A stretch of DNA of 9,408 nt, taken from assembly GCA_964644465.1 (NCBI GenBank), contig CAZXVU010000081.1, positions 1 through 9,408 of the forward strand. The letters are read 5' to 3'. The stretch's first letter is position 1. Every line of letters begins with the position of its first letter. This DNA comes from CAZXVU01 sp964644465. Its GTDB lineage: Bacteria; Chlamydiota; Chlamydiia; Chlamydiales; SM23-39. Made by a program: the position numbers and the translations under genes. The notes under the pieces were generated by a model. It saw nothing but the letters and a program-made list of their open reading frames with translations, ran no database searches and had not been told where the DNA came from. Positions 1 through 6,769 of the stretch are shown here, in pieces.

Positions 1-1593
1 AAGAGGGATCATGGTTGCATCGGCGGCGCATTCGCCGCAGAGGATGACGGGCTTGCGGGCTGTATTTGCCGAAGCGACGACCATGCGGATGAGGCGGAGG
101 ATGCTTGGATGGGTAGAGAAGTAAAGATCGGAAGTCGCAGGATTGCTGCGGTCTGCAGCCATCACATATTGGACAAGATCATTTGTTCCAATAGATAAGA
201 AATCGGCTTCTTCAGCGAGAGCATCGCACATGATGGCGCTGGAGGGAACCTCGATCATGCAGCCGATAGGAATATCCCGTGCGACTTTAATCCCAGCGAT
301 CTTTAGTTCTTCGCGGACTTTCAGAACTTTCTGTCTCACTTGGCGGAGCTCGCTGATGTCGGAGACCATCGGTATGAGGATATGGATTTCTCCAAATGCA
401 CTGGCGCGCAAAATAGCGCGAAGCTGTCTATCTAATATCTCTGGATAGCGGAGCAGGAAGCGGACAGCGCGGCATCCCAATGCGGGATTCACTTCATTGC
501 CAATGGATGAGAAGTATTTGGAATCGGGATTATCCGGAGAGAGTTCTATTTTCTTATCGCCTCCAATATCGAAGACGCGGATGACGAGGGGTCTGCCGCG
601 AAGGGCTTTTGCCATCCGTTTGTAGACATTGAATTGCTCATCTTCAGAGGGAAATTCGCGGCGGGAAAGGAACAGATATTCGGAGCGGAAAAGGCCGATT
701 CCTGAAGCTCCGTTTTTCAGCAGAAGGTCGATTTCTTTGGGGTTCTCAAGATTGGCGAAAATACGCACTTCGTAGCCGTCGATCGTCTCCCCTTTTAGGT
801 GAGAGGCGCTCTTGAGAAGTTTGTAATTTTCTAAATGGCCCCGTTTTAATTCTTGGTACTTTTTCAGAGTCTGGCGAGAGGGATTGATAATCACAATCCC
901 TTGAGAGCCGTCGACGATGATTGATTGGAGTTCAATCCGCTTTAATAATTTGATGTCGACATTGGCCACATAGGGAATTCCTTTGGCGCGGGCAATGATG
1001 GCAGCGTGGGAAGTGATTCCTCCTGCAGCAGTGACGAATGCGCTGACGAGCGAAGAATTGGCCTCGACCGTTTCTGAGGGGACTAGTTCATGGGTCAAAA
1101 TAACGGAGTTATGCGGCATTTCCGTCATCCGGATCCGTTCCAAGGGGCGCAAATGGCCTAAGATACGTCTGGAAACGTCGACGATATCGCGGACCCGTTC
1201 TTGAAAGTAATTGTCCTTCAGAGAGCTGAAACGCTGTTTATATTCTTCGATCAAATGGTGGAAAATCGATTCGGTATTCTGCTGGCTTTCGCGGATCCTC
1301 TCTTCAATGACGCTGGTCATCATGGGATCCTGCATCATTTCAAGATGCGTACCTAAGATAGCGACGATTTCGGGAGGCCCTTCGTGCAGAGACATTCTTT
1401 GCAGGTTCTCGACATCTTTCCGGCTTAAATCGAGCGCCCTTCGATATCGGTCGATCTCTTTGTCGATTTCTTTTTTGGGGATTGCGATTTCTGGAATTTC
1501 ATCGTCAACGGAAGCGAAGAAAATAGGAAAGCCAATACCGATCCCTTTACTGATCGGGAGACCGCGCAGAATGACTTCCTCGCCGGCTGCCAT
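1..1593 (-). CDS. ptsI: PTS enzyme I (PEP-protein phosphotransferase), C-terminus cut by window edge
   Basis: Cytoplasmic enzyme that autophosphorylates on histidine from phosphoenolpyruvate and passes the phosphate to HPr. The reverse-strand frame is open for 531 codons from the ATG at 1593 to the window edge. The phospho-histidine motif GGITSHAAIIAR is present, with the active His at residue 196 (codon 1006-1008). The PEP-binding half shows LFRSEYLFL, FDIGGDKK, NPALGCRAVRF, the IGTND loop (about residues 468-472), and CGECAAD with the catalytic Cys at residue 519. Enzyme I proteins are usually about 570-590 residues, so only roughly 40-60 residues are missing. The ATG directly follows the TAG of ptsH with no gap, and a GGGGA sequence inside the end of ptsH can serve as ribosome binding site, so translation is probably coupled. 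It is the distal visible gene of the SUKH-hprK-ptsH-ptsI run. Family assignment is secure. A regulatory rather than transport role is inferred from the lack of a permease gene nearby. Confidence 0.96.
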   Translation of the reverse strand, partial: MAAGEEVILRGLPISKGIGIGFPIFFASVDDEIPEIAIPKKEIDKEIDRYRRALDLSRKDVENLQRMSLHEGPPEIVAILGTHLEMMQDPMMTSVIEERIRESQQNTESIFHHLIEEYKQRFSSLKDNYFQERVRDIVDVSRRILGHLRPLERIRMTEMPHNSVILTHELVPSETVEANSSLVSAFVTAAGGITSHAAIIARAKGIPYVANVDIKLLKRIELQSIIVDGSQGIVIINPSRQTLKKYQELKRGHLENYKLLKSASHLKGETIDGYEVRIFANLENPKEIDLLLKNGASGIGLFRSEYLFLSRREFPSEDEQFNVYKRMAKALRGRPLVIRVFDIGGDKKIELSPDNPDSKYFSSIGNEVNPALGCRAVRFLLRYPEILDRQLRAILRASAFGEIHILIPMVSDISELRQVRQKVLKVREELKIAGIKVARDIPIGCMIEVPSSAIMCDALAEEADFLSIGTNDLVQYVMAADRSNPATSDLYFSTHPSILRLIRMVVASANTARKPVILCGECAADATMIPL

Positions 1594-1863
1594 CTATTTT
1601 TCCCCAAATTCCTGTTCAAAGGCAGCTTCGAGATGCTGCATTGTTACTTCTGCGTCATCGCCGTCGACAGTGACGACGAGCTGCGCATTTTTCTTCGCTG
1701 CGAGCATCAATATGCTCATAATGCTTCGTGCATTGATCGTTTCATTTTTATACGTAAAAAAAACGGATGATTTGCGCGGTTGGAGCAATTTCACAATGGA
1801 CGCCGCAGGCCGTGTGTGAAGCCCCAAAGAGTTTTTGACTTTGATTTTACGCACGATTTTCAC
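1594..1863 (-). CDS. ptsH: Phosphocarrier protein HPr
   Basis: Small cytoplasmic phosphocarrier (89 aa, the normal length) that receives phosphate from enzyme I. The motif NSLGLHTRPAA puts the phosphorylated histidine at residue 16, as in classical HPr. The regulatory serine motif RSIMSILML puts the HprK target at Ser47, matching Ser46 of Gram-positive HPr. Both sites are intact, so this is a dual-phosphorylation HPr, consistent with hprK next to it. The start codon is GTG (1861-1863), preceded by AAGGA about 6 nt upstream, and this start places His16 exactly where the family expects it. The start lies inside the end of hprK (17-nt overlap), and the stop abuts the ptsI start, so the three genes form a tight translational unit. 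Confidence 0.97.
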   Translation of the reverse strand: MKIVRKIKVKNSLGLHTRPAASIVKLLQPRKSSVFFTYKNETINARSIMSILMLAAKKNAQLVVTVDGDDAEVTMQHLEAAFEQEFGEK

Positions 1864-2806
1864 GAGTGATCCTTTTTTTCTGCCGCCTTGCTATCGCTTC
1901 AAGTAATTTGGCGTTGAATTCTTTTGCGGAGTTATAGCCCATGTCTTTCAACCGGTGGTTCAAGGCAATCGTCTCTAATAACAAAACGACGTCTCGGCCA
2001 GGTTTAACGGGCAGGATATGATAAGGAATACTCAGTCCTAGAATATCAATGAATTTCTCATCGAGGCCTACTCGGTCGTAAAAATGTTGGTCGTCCCATT
2101 CTTCCAGTTTAACAACGATATCAATACCTTTATCGGGACGTACGCAAACAGCGCCGTAGAGATGAGCAACATTGATGATTCCGATTCCCCGGATCTCCAT
2201 TAAATGGCGGGTGAGCTCGGGACCAGAGCCTACGAGATAGGAGCCTTCTTTTTTCTTCACGCGGACGACATCGTCGGAAATGAGCCTGTGGCCTCTCTCA
2301 ATAAGACCTAGAGCAGCTTCGCTTTTTCCCACCGAAGATTCGCCTTGGATCAATACTCCGACTCCGAATACTTCAACCAACGTTCCATGGAGCGTTACGC
2401 TGGGGCAGAATTCTTCCAAAAGGAGGAACGTGATCCGGCTTAAAAGATTAGTGGCTGTAGAAGAAGCTCTGAAAAGAGGAATCTTGGCTTTTTCGCAAAG
2501 AGCGATCAATTCTTTGGGAGGTCTAAATCCCCGTGCGACAATTACAGCGGGCGTTGAAGGAGTGAGGATGGCTTGCAGTCTTTGCGTGCGCGTCTTCCCA
2601 TCGAGTTCTCTTAAGAATTCAATTTCTTGTTTTCCAACAACGAGAATGCGGGCGGTTACAAATCCTTTCAGATAGCCGGTTAGACTTAAACCTGGACGAT
2701 GCACTTCCGCCTTATTAATACGGCGGGTCAGGCCGGCATTGCCTGCAATGAGGTCAAGCCCTAAAAACTTTCCATGCTGCTCATACAGATGTTGAACTAA
2801 GTACAT
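1847..2806 (-). CDS. hprK: HPr kinase/phosphorylase
   Basis: Bifunctional enzyme that phosphorylates HPr on its regulatory serine and removes that phosphate by phosphorolysis, linking metabolite levels to regulation. The 319-aa length is normal. The N-terminal domain carries HRPGLSLTG (residues 36-44). The catalytic domain carries the conserved His140 (SVTLHG), the Walker A P-loop GESSVGKS (155-162), SDD at 177-179, and the HprK signature MEIRGIGIINV (203-213). A basic C-terminal tail follows. The ATG at 2806 has AAGGA-like Shine-Dalgarno bases just upstream. The gene lies 19 nt after the SUKH gene and overlaps ptsH by 17 nt, so its substrate is encoded by the next gene. All visible catalytic motifs are intact. 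The metabolite signals cannot be read from the sequence. Confidence 0.97.
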   Translation of the reverse strand: MYLVQHLYEQHGKFLGLDLIAGNAGLTRRINKAEVHRPGLSLTGYLKGFVTARILVVGKQEIEFLRELDGKTRTQRLQAILTPSTPAVIVARGFRPPKELIALCEKAKIPLFRASSTATNLLSRITFLLLEEFCPSVTLHGTLVEVFGVGVLIQGESSVGKSEAALGLIERGHRLISDDVVRVKKKEGSYLVGSGPELTRHLMEIRGIGIINVAHLYGAVCVRPDKGIDIVVKLEEWDDQHFYDRVGLDEKFIDILGLSIPYHILPVKPGRDVVLLLETIALNHRLKDMGYNSAKEFNAKLLEAIARRQKKRITRENRA

Positions 2807-2825
2807 ATCCTTACTGCTTTATCAC

Positions 2826-3632
2826 TTATGGTGACAAATTCATCCCCTGCAAATAGTAGGCCAGCCATTCCAAAAAATTTGAGAAGGCTAAATTTTCGGA
2901 CCTCGACTTTTTTTCCGTCGTATCGGATATTGTATAATCGATTCCTGATAAATATACATTACCCATTTCGCTGCCTGGATACCAATCGGTATAAAAACAT
3001 TGAAAAGAGGCAAGTCCAAAGGCTTCATAAAATGGAATCAGCGCTCCAGGATCGACTGAGATATCCCCTGATTTTACCGGATGATCCGTCTTTAATAAAA
3101 GCTCCATGACTCTCCGCCTAGCGTTGGCTAGCTCCCCGATCTCAAGGATCCCCATTTCAGAAAGCTTTCCAAATCCATTATGGATTCTTGTGAAGGATAA
3201 ATAATCATGGGGGAGAACAACGCCAAGTTCATTTTTTAATTCAGCCAAATCCTCTTCGCTGCAGGGGGGATTCCCCCGAAAAAAACAGCTATTGTCTTCT
3301 AAGCTATAAGCGAGTTCTGCTGAGAAAGACCCTTCTTCCTCTTCACGGGTTAAAATTACAGCAACATCATCGAGCTTTGAGAAAAAATCAGAAAAAGCCT
3401 GATGCGTTGAAGGATGATACGGAAGCCTGTCGAGCCAAAAATCACGGGTGAATTCTACTCTATCACCGGGAGAAACGCGGCTAAGCTCGAACCATCCTCG
3501 AGGCAAACGGGGAGCCTTTTTAGAAATGTCGTCCCAACTTGCGCCCAAGTCTTCGCTCAAGAAAAGAACCTCCCGAAAACCTGATCCTTCATCTTTGCCC
3601 GCCTGAAAAAATCGCCGAATGAGTGAATTCAT
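2826..3632 (-). CDS. SUKH (SMI1/KNR4) domain protein, first gene of the PTS operon
   Basis: A 268-aa protein with no signal peptide or membrane segment. The C-terminal half (about 122-260) fits the SMI1/KNR4 (SUKH) fold: an acidic helix SEEDLAELKNELG, then LPHDYLSFTRIHNGFG, which matches the family's LPxDYxxFLxxxNG core, then a strand-rich region ending in NFLEWLAYYL. The N-terminal about 120 residues (VEFTRDFWLDRLPYHP, FFSKLDDVAVILT) are not recognised. SUKH proteins are known as immunity proteins against polymorphic toxins and as eukaryotic cell-wall regulators. No toxin lies beside this one, and it shares a probable operon with hprK (19-nt gap). It occupies a place similar to the hypothetical gene between ptsH and comEC that I recall in Chlamydia, so it may be a conserved chlamydial gene rather than a recent arrival. 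The start is ATG with GAGG close upstream. Its function is unknown; the domain call is fairly sure. Confidence 0.8.
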   Translation of the reverse strand: MNSLIRRFFQAGKDEGSGFREVLFLSEDLGASWDDISKKAPRLPRGWFELSRVSPGDRVEFTRDFWLDRLPYHPSTHQAFSDFFSKLDDVAVILTREEEEGSFSAELAYSLEDNSCFFRGNPPCSEEDLAELKNELGVVLPHDYLSFTRIHNGFGKLSEMGILEIGELANARRRVMELLLKTDHPVKSGDISVDPGALIPFYEAFGLASFQCFYTDWYPGSEMGNVYLSGIDYTISDTTEKKSRSENLAFSNFLEWLAYYLQGMNLSP

Positions 3633-3695
3633 GCCTCACATCAAAAGCCAGGAATCTTTCAATCTGGCAGAAAAGGAAAATAATTGAAATGCATT

Positions 3696-3724
3696 TTTTA
3701 ATTAACATTTTTTGAATGAATCAA
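3696..3724 (-). promoter_or_regulatory. Weak candidate promoter for the SUKH-hprK-ptsH-ptsI operon
   Basis: On the reverse strand, TTGATT (3719-3724) and TTAAAA (3696-3701) are separated by 17 bp in an AT-rich stretch about 65 bp upstream of the SUKH start. The -35-like box is reasonable and the -10-like box is poor. This is a pattern match only. It is the best candidate I see in the gap, and the operon must start somewhere in it. Confidence 0.25.
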
Positions 3725-3845
3725 CCGACTACCTCGACAGCTCCGATGAAATACCGTGTCTATTATTTTTAATTTCGACCCGAAAACTATCCTTCACTAT
3801 CTGAAACTGGCTGGCCAGTTTGATCCAACACCGGCACCTAGCCCT

Positions 3846-3974
3846 ATTCACACAAAGGCACAAAGACACAAAGGAAAGAAGAGGAGGGGAAATTATTTCG
3901 CTGCTTTGCAGCGAGCGGCAAAGCCGCCTTATCTTTCTTTGTGCTTCTTTGTGCCTTTGTGTCTTTGTGTGAAT
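3846..3974. repeat. Large imperfect palindrome of CACAAAG units with two nested mini-hairpins
   Basis: The left arm (3846-3875) pairs with the right arm (3945-3974) over 30 positions. The outer 12 bp (ATTCACACAAAG with CTTTGTGTGAAT) are perfect. Over the whole arm there is one true mismatch and two positions that would be G-U in RNA. Each arm is an array of 7-8-nt units of the CACAAAG type. The right arm continues inward with one more unit than the left (GTGCTTCTTT, 3941-3950). The loop holds two perfect small hairpins: CGCTGC-TTT-GCAGCG (3899-3913) and GCGGC-AAA-GCCGC (3915-3927). Their loop regions GCTTTGC and GCAAAGC are complementary to each other. Similar CTTTGTGCCTTTGTG palindromes recur, to my recollection, in many unrelated bacterial genomes, so this is probably a dispersed non-coding repeat. 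It could also fold as RNA upstream of ndh. It has no transposase and no clear target-site duplication. Confidence 0.8.
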
Positions 3975-4047
3975 AAAGCTAAGTACCCTCTAGCCTCTGT
4001 TCATTAAAGTTATTTTGGGATATTTTGGAGACTTGGGAGCTTTTTGA

Positions 4048-5319
4048 ATGGCTAATACGAAAATCGTGATTATCGGCGGCGGATTTGCTGGCATCAACGC
4101 AGCAAAAGCCCTTGGAAATACAAAAACAGATGTTTGGCTGATTGATAAAACGAACCACCATCTCTTTCAACCCCTCCTCTATCAAGTAGCCAGCGCGGCC
4201 CTTTCTCCTGGCGACATCGCCATTCCCATCCGTGAAATTTTAAGCCCTTATGAAAACATCACGGTCTTAATGGGGGAAGTTGTTGAGATCGACAAAGAAC
4301 AGCAGCAGGTAGTTCTCCGAAATGGAGATCGTCTCGGCTACGAATATTTGCTTGTATGTGTCGGGGCGCGCCATTCCTATTTCGGCAATGACCAATGGGA
4401 AGAATTCGCGCCTGGTTTGAAAACGCTTGTCGATGCGCTGAAAGTACGCGAGCGGATTTTGATTTCTTTTGAGAAGGCTGAGAGATGCGATAGCATTTCG
4501 GAAGCTAAAAAATACTTAAACTTCGTCATTATCGGCGGCGGGCCGACAGGCGTTGAGATGGCAGGCGCCATCGCAGAGATCGCCTATGAGACAATGCTTA
4601 AAGATTTCCGCCGGATCGATCCGACGAAAACAAAGATCTATCTCGTTGAAGGCTCTCCCCAAATTCTTCCCGTATATCCTGAAAAACTTTCGAATAAAGC
4701 ACAAAAATATTTGGAGCTTTTCGGAGTCCACGTGATCCCGGGAAAAAAAGTCATTGGAGGCTCAAAAGAAGGGGTCACCATCGAAAATGGCTTCATCCCT
4801 GCAGAAAATATTCTTTGGGCGGCGGGAAACCAAGCTTCCCCAATCTTAAAAACCCTCAATACGCCCCTGGACCGCCAAGGAAGGGTCTTAGTCGATCCAG
4901 ATCTTTCTCTACCTGACCATCCAGAAATCTTTGTTTTGGGAGACGCTGCTTGCGTCATGGACAAAAAAGGGAAGCCGCTCCCCGCTCTTGCTCCGCCAGC
5001 TGTGCAGCAAGGTCGCTATGTTGCGCAAATTTTGCGGCAAAGACTCCCTAAAAATGAGCGGCCTCCTTTTGTTTACTTTGATAAAGGAACGATGGCGACC
5101 ATTGGCAAGACCAAGGCGATCGGGATGTTAGGAAAAGTGCAGTTCAGCGGCTTTCTCGCCTGGCTTGCCTGGTGTTTTATCCACATCCTCTACCTCATCG
5201 GATTCCGCAATAGAATGGTTGTTCTCACCCAATGGCTCATTTCTTATTTCTCCAGCCAACGGGGCGCGCGGCTGATCAACCGACCTATCGATGAAGAATT
5301 CCCTCACACGAATCAATAG
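4048..5319 (+). CDS. ndh: Type II NADH dehydrogenase (NADH:quinone oxidoreductase, NDH-2)
   Basis: Single-subunit, non-proton-pumping flavoprotein that passes electrons from NADH to membrane quinone on the cytoplasmic face. The 423 aa are typical. The FAD dinucleotide fold is at the N-terminus (IVIIGGGFAG, GGGFAG at residues 10-15), followed by HHLFQPLLYQVA. The NADH-binding fold follows at 159-170 (FVIIGGGPTG). The second FAD contact is GDAA at 298-301, followed by LAPPAVQQGRYVA, the quinone-side motif region, and DKGTMATIG. A hydrophobic, aromatic C-terminal segment (about 363-402, FLAWLAWCFIHILYLIGF) is the expected membrane anchor. The start is ATG with GGGAG 8 nt upstream. The last 29 nt overlap comEC. 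No residue appears to be missing. It would let the cell reoxidise NADH without pumping ions. Confidence 0.95.
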   Translation: MANTKIVIIGGGFAGINAAKALGNTKTDVWLIDKTNHHLFQPLLYQVASAALSPGDIAIPIREILSPYENITVLMGEVVEIDKEQQQVVLRNGDRLGYEYLLVCVGARHSYFGNDQWEEFAPGLKTLVDALKVRERILISFEKAERCDSISEAKKYLNFVIIGGGPTGVEMAGAIAEIAYETMLKDFRRIDPTKTKIYLVEGSPQILPVYPEKLSNKAQKYLELFGVHVIPGKKVIGGSKEGVTIENGFIPAENILWAAGNQASPILKTLNTPLDRQGRVLVDPDLSLPDHPEIFVLGDAACVMDKKGKPLPALAPPAVQQGRYVAQILRQRLPKNERPPFVYFDKGTMATIGKTKAIGMLGKVQFSGFLAWLAWCFIHILYLIGFRNRMVVLTQWLISYFSSQRGARLINRPIDEEFPHTNQ

Positions 5320-6742
5320 TGCAAACCGCCGTTTTTGGATTGAACAGCCAGCCCTATTATTGGCCATTTCTCTCCTGATTGGGACTAGCAGTTATCTTTT
5401 TTGGGAGGCTCCTTGGAAATGGATATTCCCTTTTCTTTGGTGTTTGTATCTGATCTTCCTCCGCTCTTGGGCCCCCATCTTTCTTCTTCTCGGAGGCAGT
5501 CTTTATAGCTGGTGTCTTTACTCTAGCCCGCCTGCTTCAACCGAATCTGCCTATTTTTCGATCTCTTCCTTAAAACCGCACCAAACACCGTTTCATAAGG
5601 GCCTCATATACCGAGGCGATTTGCGGATTGAAAACACCCAAGTTCCCTGTTCCGTTTATTATCGCGGTTTGAATCATCCAATGGCCGATTGCGATTACCT
5701 TCTTGCTGGAAACCTGATTCAAAGAGGCCCCTACGAATATATTTATAAACCCCACAAATGGATCCCGATTGAAAAAACCTGGAGCCTAGCGGAACTCCGC
5801 TATCAAATGAAAGAGCGGCTCCGGATTTTCTTGGAGCAAAAACTCCATCGTCCACGCACAGCTTCTTTTTTGGGATCGCTCATCACGGGAGACGTGGAAG
5901 ACCGCACGCTCCGTTTTGAATTCGGAAGGCTTGGACTGCAACATATTCTAGCGATCTCAGGATTCCATTTTGGGATCTTGATCGCCTTTTGCTCGTTTTT
6001 TTTAGGACTTTTTGTTTCAAAACGGTGGAAGCTTGTCATTCTACTCTTGGCCGTTAACATCTATTTTATTTTTGTAGGAACTCTCCCTGCCGTGCAAAGA
6101 AGCTGGCTGACTGCAGAGCTTTACCTGTTAGGCAAGCTGATGGGGCGTCATTCAACGGGCTTGAATCTTCTCGGAATGGCGCTTCTTGTAGAAGTCATTT
6201 TGGACCCTCTCGTAAGCACTCAAATTGGATTTCAACTGAGCTTTCTTAGCTGCGCCGGCATCTTGCTCTTTCATTCCCATTTTGAGAAAAAGCTCCGCTT
6301 TCTTCTTCCAAAACGGAAATCTCTCACTGAATATTCCCTCGTGTCCCGGCATGGGTATCTTCTTTCCGCTTTTATCCGCCACTCTTTAAGCCTTTCTTTG
6401 GCAGTGAATCTCGCTCTTCTCCCCCTTTTGCTCTTTCATTTCCACAAATTCCCTTATCTGAGTTTGCTCTATAATTTATTCTTCCCCCTTTTCGTGGGCG
6501 CTGCACTCTTTAGCTTGCTTGTCTCGCTCATTGTGCATCTATTTCTCCCTCCTCTTTCTTTTCTCTGTTTCAATACAACGGATTTTCTAACTGCGCAACT
6601 TTTAGAACTCGCCTCTTATCCTCCTTTAGCTCTCGACTATTCGTTAACGATTCAAAACATTTCCTCATGGATGATTCCTTTTTATCTGTTTGGATTATTT
6701 TTTCTTTCACTATCGCTTTTAAAGAAAAAATCGTTCGATTAA
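5291..6742 (+). CDS. comEC: Short ComEC/Rec2-family DNA-uptake membrane channel
   Basis: Polytopic inner-membrane protein of the family that moves single-stranded DNA into the cytoplasm in natural transformation. It has 483 aa. Two or three N-terminal membrane segments (about 21-78) precede a soluble region (about 85-165) that matches the position of the OB-like domain in family members. The competence core follows: FLGSLITGD (193-201), the hallmark HILAISGFH (218-226), LPAVQRSWL (265-273) and FQLSFLSCAGILL, with several further membrane helices to the end. Full-length ComEC is often about 750 aa with a C-terminal metallo-beta-lactamase-like nuclease domain, which is absent here. As I recall, the chlamydial homologue CT339 is needed for DNA uptake and lateral gene transfer. 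The ATG lies 29 nt inside ndh with no strong ribosome binding site, so translational coupling to ndh is likely. There is no good in-frame later start before the first helices. Confidence 0.92.
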   Translation: MKNSLTRINSANRRFWIEQPALLLAISLLIGTSSYLFWEAPWKWIFPFLWCLYLIFLRSWAPIFLLLGGSLYSWCLYSSPPASTESAYFSISSLKPHQTPFHKGLIYRGDLRIENTQVPCSVYYRGLNHPMADCDYLLAGNLIQRGPYEYIYKPHKWIPIEKTWSLAELRYQMKERLRIFLEQKLHRPRTASFLGSLITGDVEDRTLRFEFGRLGLQHILAISGFHFGILIAFCSFFLGLFVSKRWKLVILLLAVNIYFIFVGTLPAVQRSWLTAELYLLGKLMGRHSTGLNLLGMALLVEVILDPLVSTQIGFQLSFLSCAGILLFHSHFEKKLRFLLPKRKSLTEYSLVSRHGYLLSAFIRHSLSLSLAVNLALLPLLLFHFHKFPYLSLLYNLFFPLFVGAALFSLLVSLIVHLFLPPLSFLCFNTTDFLTAQLLELASYPPLALDYSLTIQNISSWMIPFYLFGLFFLSLSLLKKKSFD

Positions 6743-6759
6743 CCTATCTGGCGAAAAAT

Positions 6760-6765
6760 GGAGGG
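6760..6765 (+). promoter_or_regulatory. Shine-Dalgarno site that fixes the start of the HAD-HD gene
   Basis: GGAGGG lies 4-5 nt before the ATG at 6770. The upstream in-frame ATG at 6758 overlaps this site and has only GCGAAAA before it. Translation should therefore begin at 6770, four codons later, which leaves a cleaner signal-like N-terminus (MEFKKISIFLLTILAT). Confidence 0.75.
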
Positions 6766-6769
6766 AATT

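Larger units (their letters stand above)
3633..4047. other. Divergent intergenic region between the SUKH-PTS operon and ndh
   Basis: About 415 bp without a convincing gene. The left part (about 3660-3725) is AT-rich and should hold the leftward promoter. The middle holds the large palindrome at 3846-3974. The right end has an imperfect tandem decamer, TATTTTGGGA then TATTTTGGAG (4011-4030), and GGGAG (4035-4039) eight nt before the ndh ATG. An open frame at 3756-4007 is rejected because most of its product is the two palindrome arms translated (HTKAQRHKG... and ...FVPLCLCV) and it lacks a ribosome binding site. Confidence 0.7.

Noticed and set aside
1003..1014. Enzyme I phospho-histidine motif has Ile where many enzyme I proteins have Arg (GGITSH versus GGRTSH)
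   Set aside because: That position is variable in the PEP-utilising enzyme signature, and all fixed residues including the active His are present, so it is not evidence of loss of function.
1211..1819. Forward-strand 202-codon open frame opposite ptsI and ptsH
   Set aside because: It is the antisense shadow of two well-supported genes and has low-complexity Ser/Ile-rich composition with no recognisable domain.
2280..2675. Forward-strand 131-codon open frame opposite hprK
   Set aside because: It is antisense to the conserved catalytic core of hprK and shows no domain or ribosome binding site.
3756..4007. Possible 83-aa gene between the SUKH gene and ndh
   Set aside because: Its product is largely the two palindrome arms translated (HTKAQRHKG and FVPLCLCV type strings), with no ribosome binding site. 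This is a repeat artefact.
6758..6769. Earlier in-frame ATG for the HAD-HD gene
   Set aside because: It overlaps the strong GGAGGG site that serves the ATG at 6770 and has no ribosome binding site of its own.
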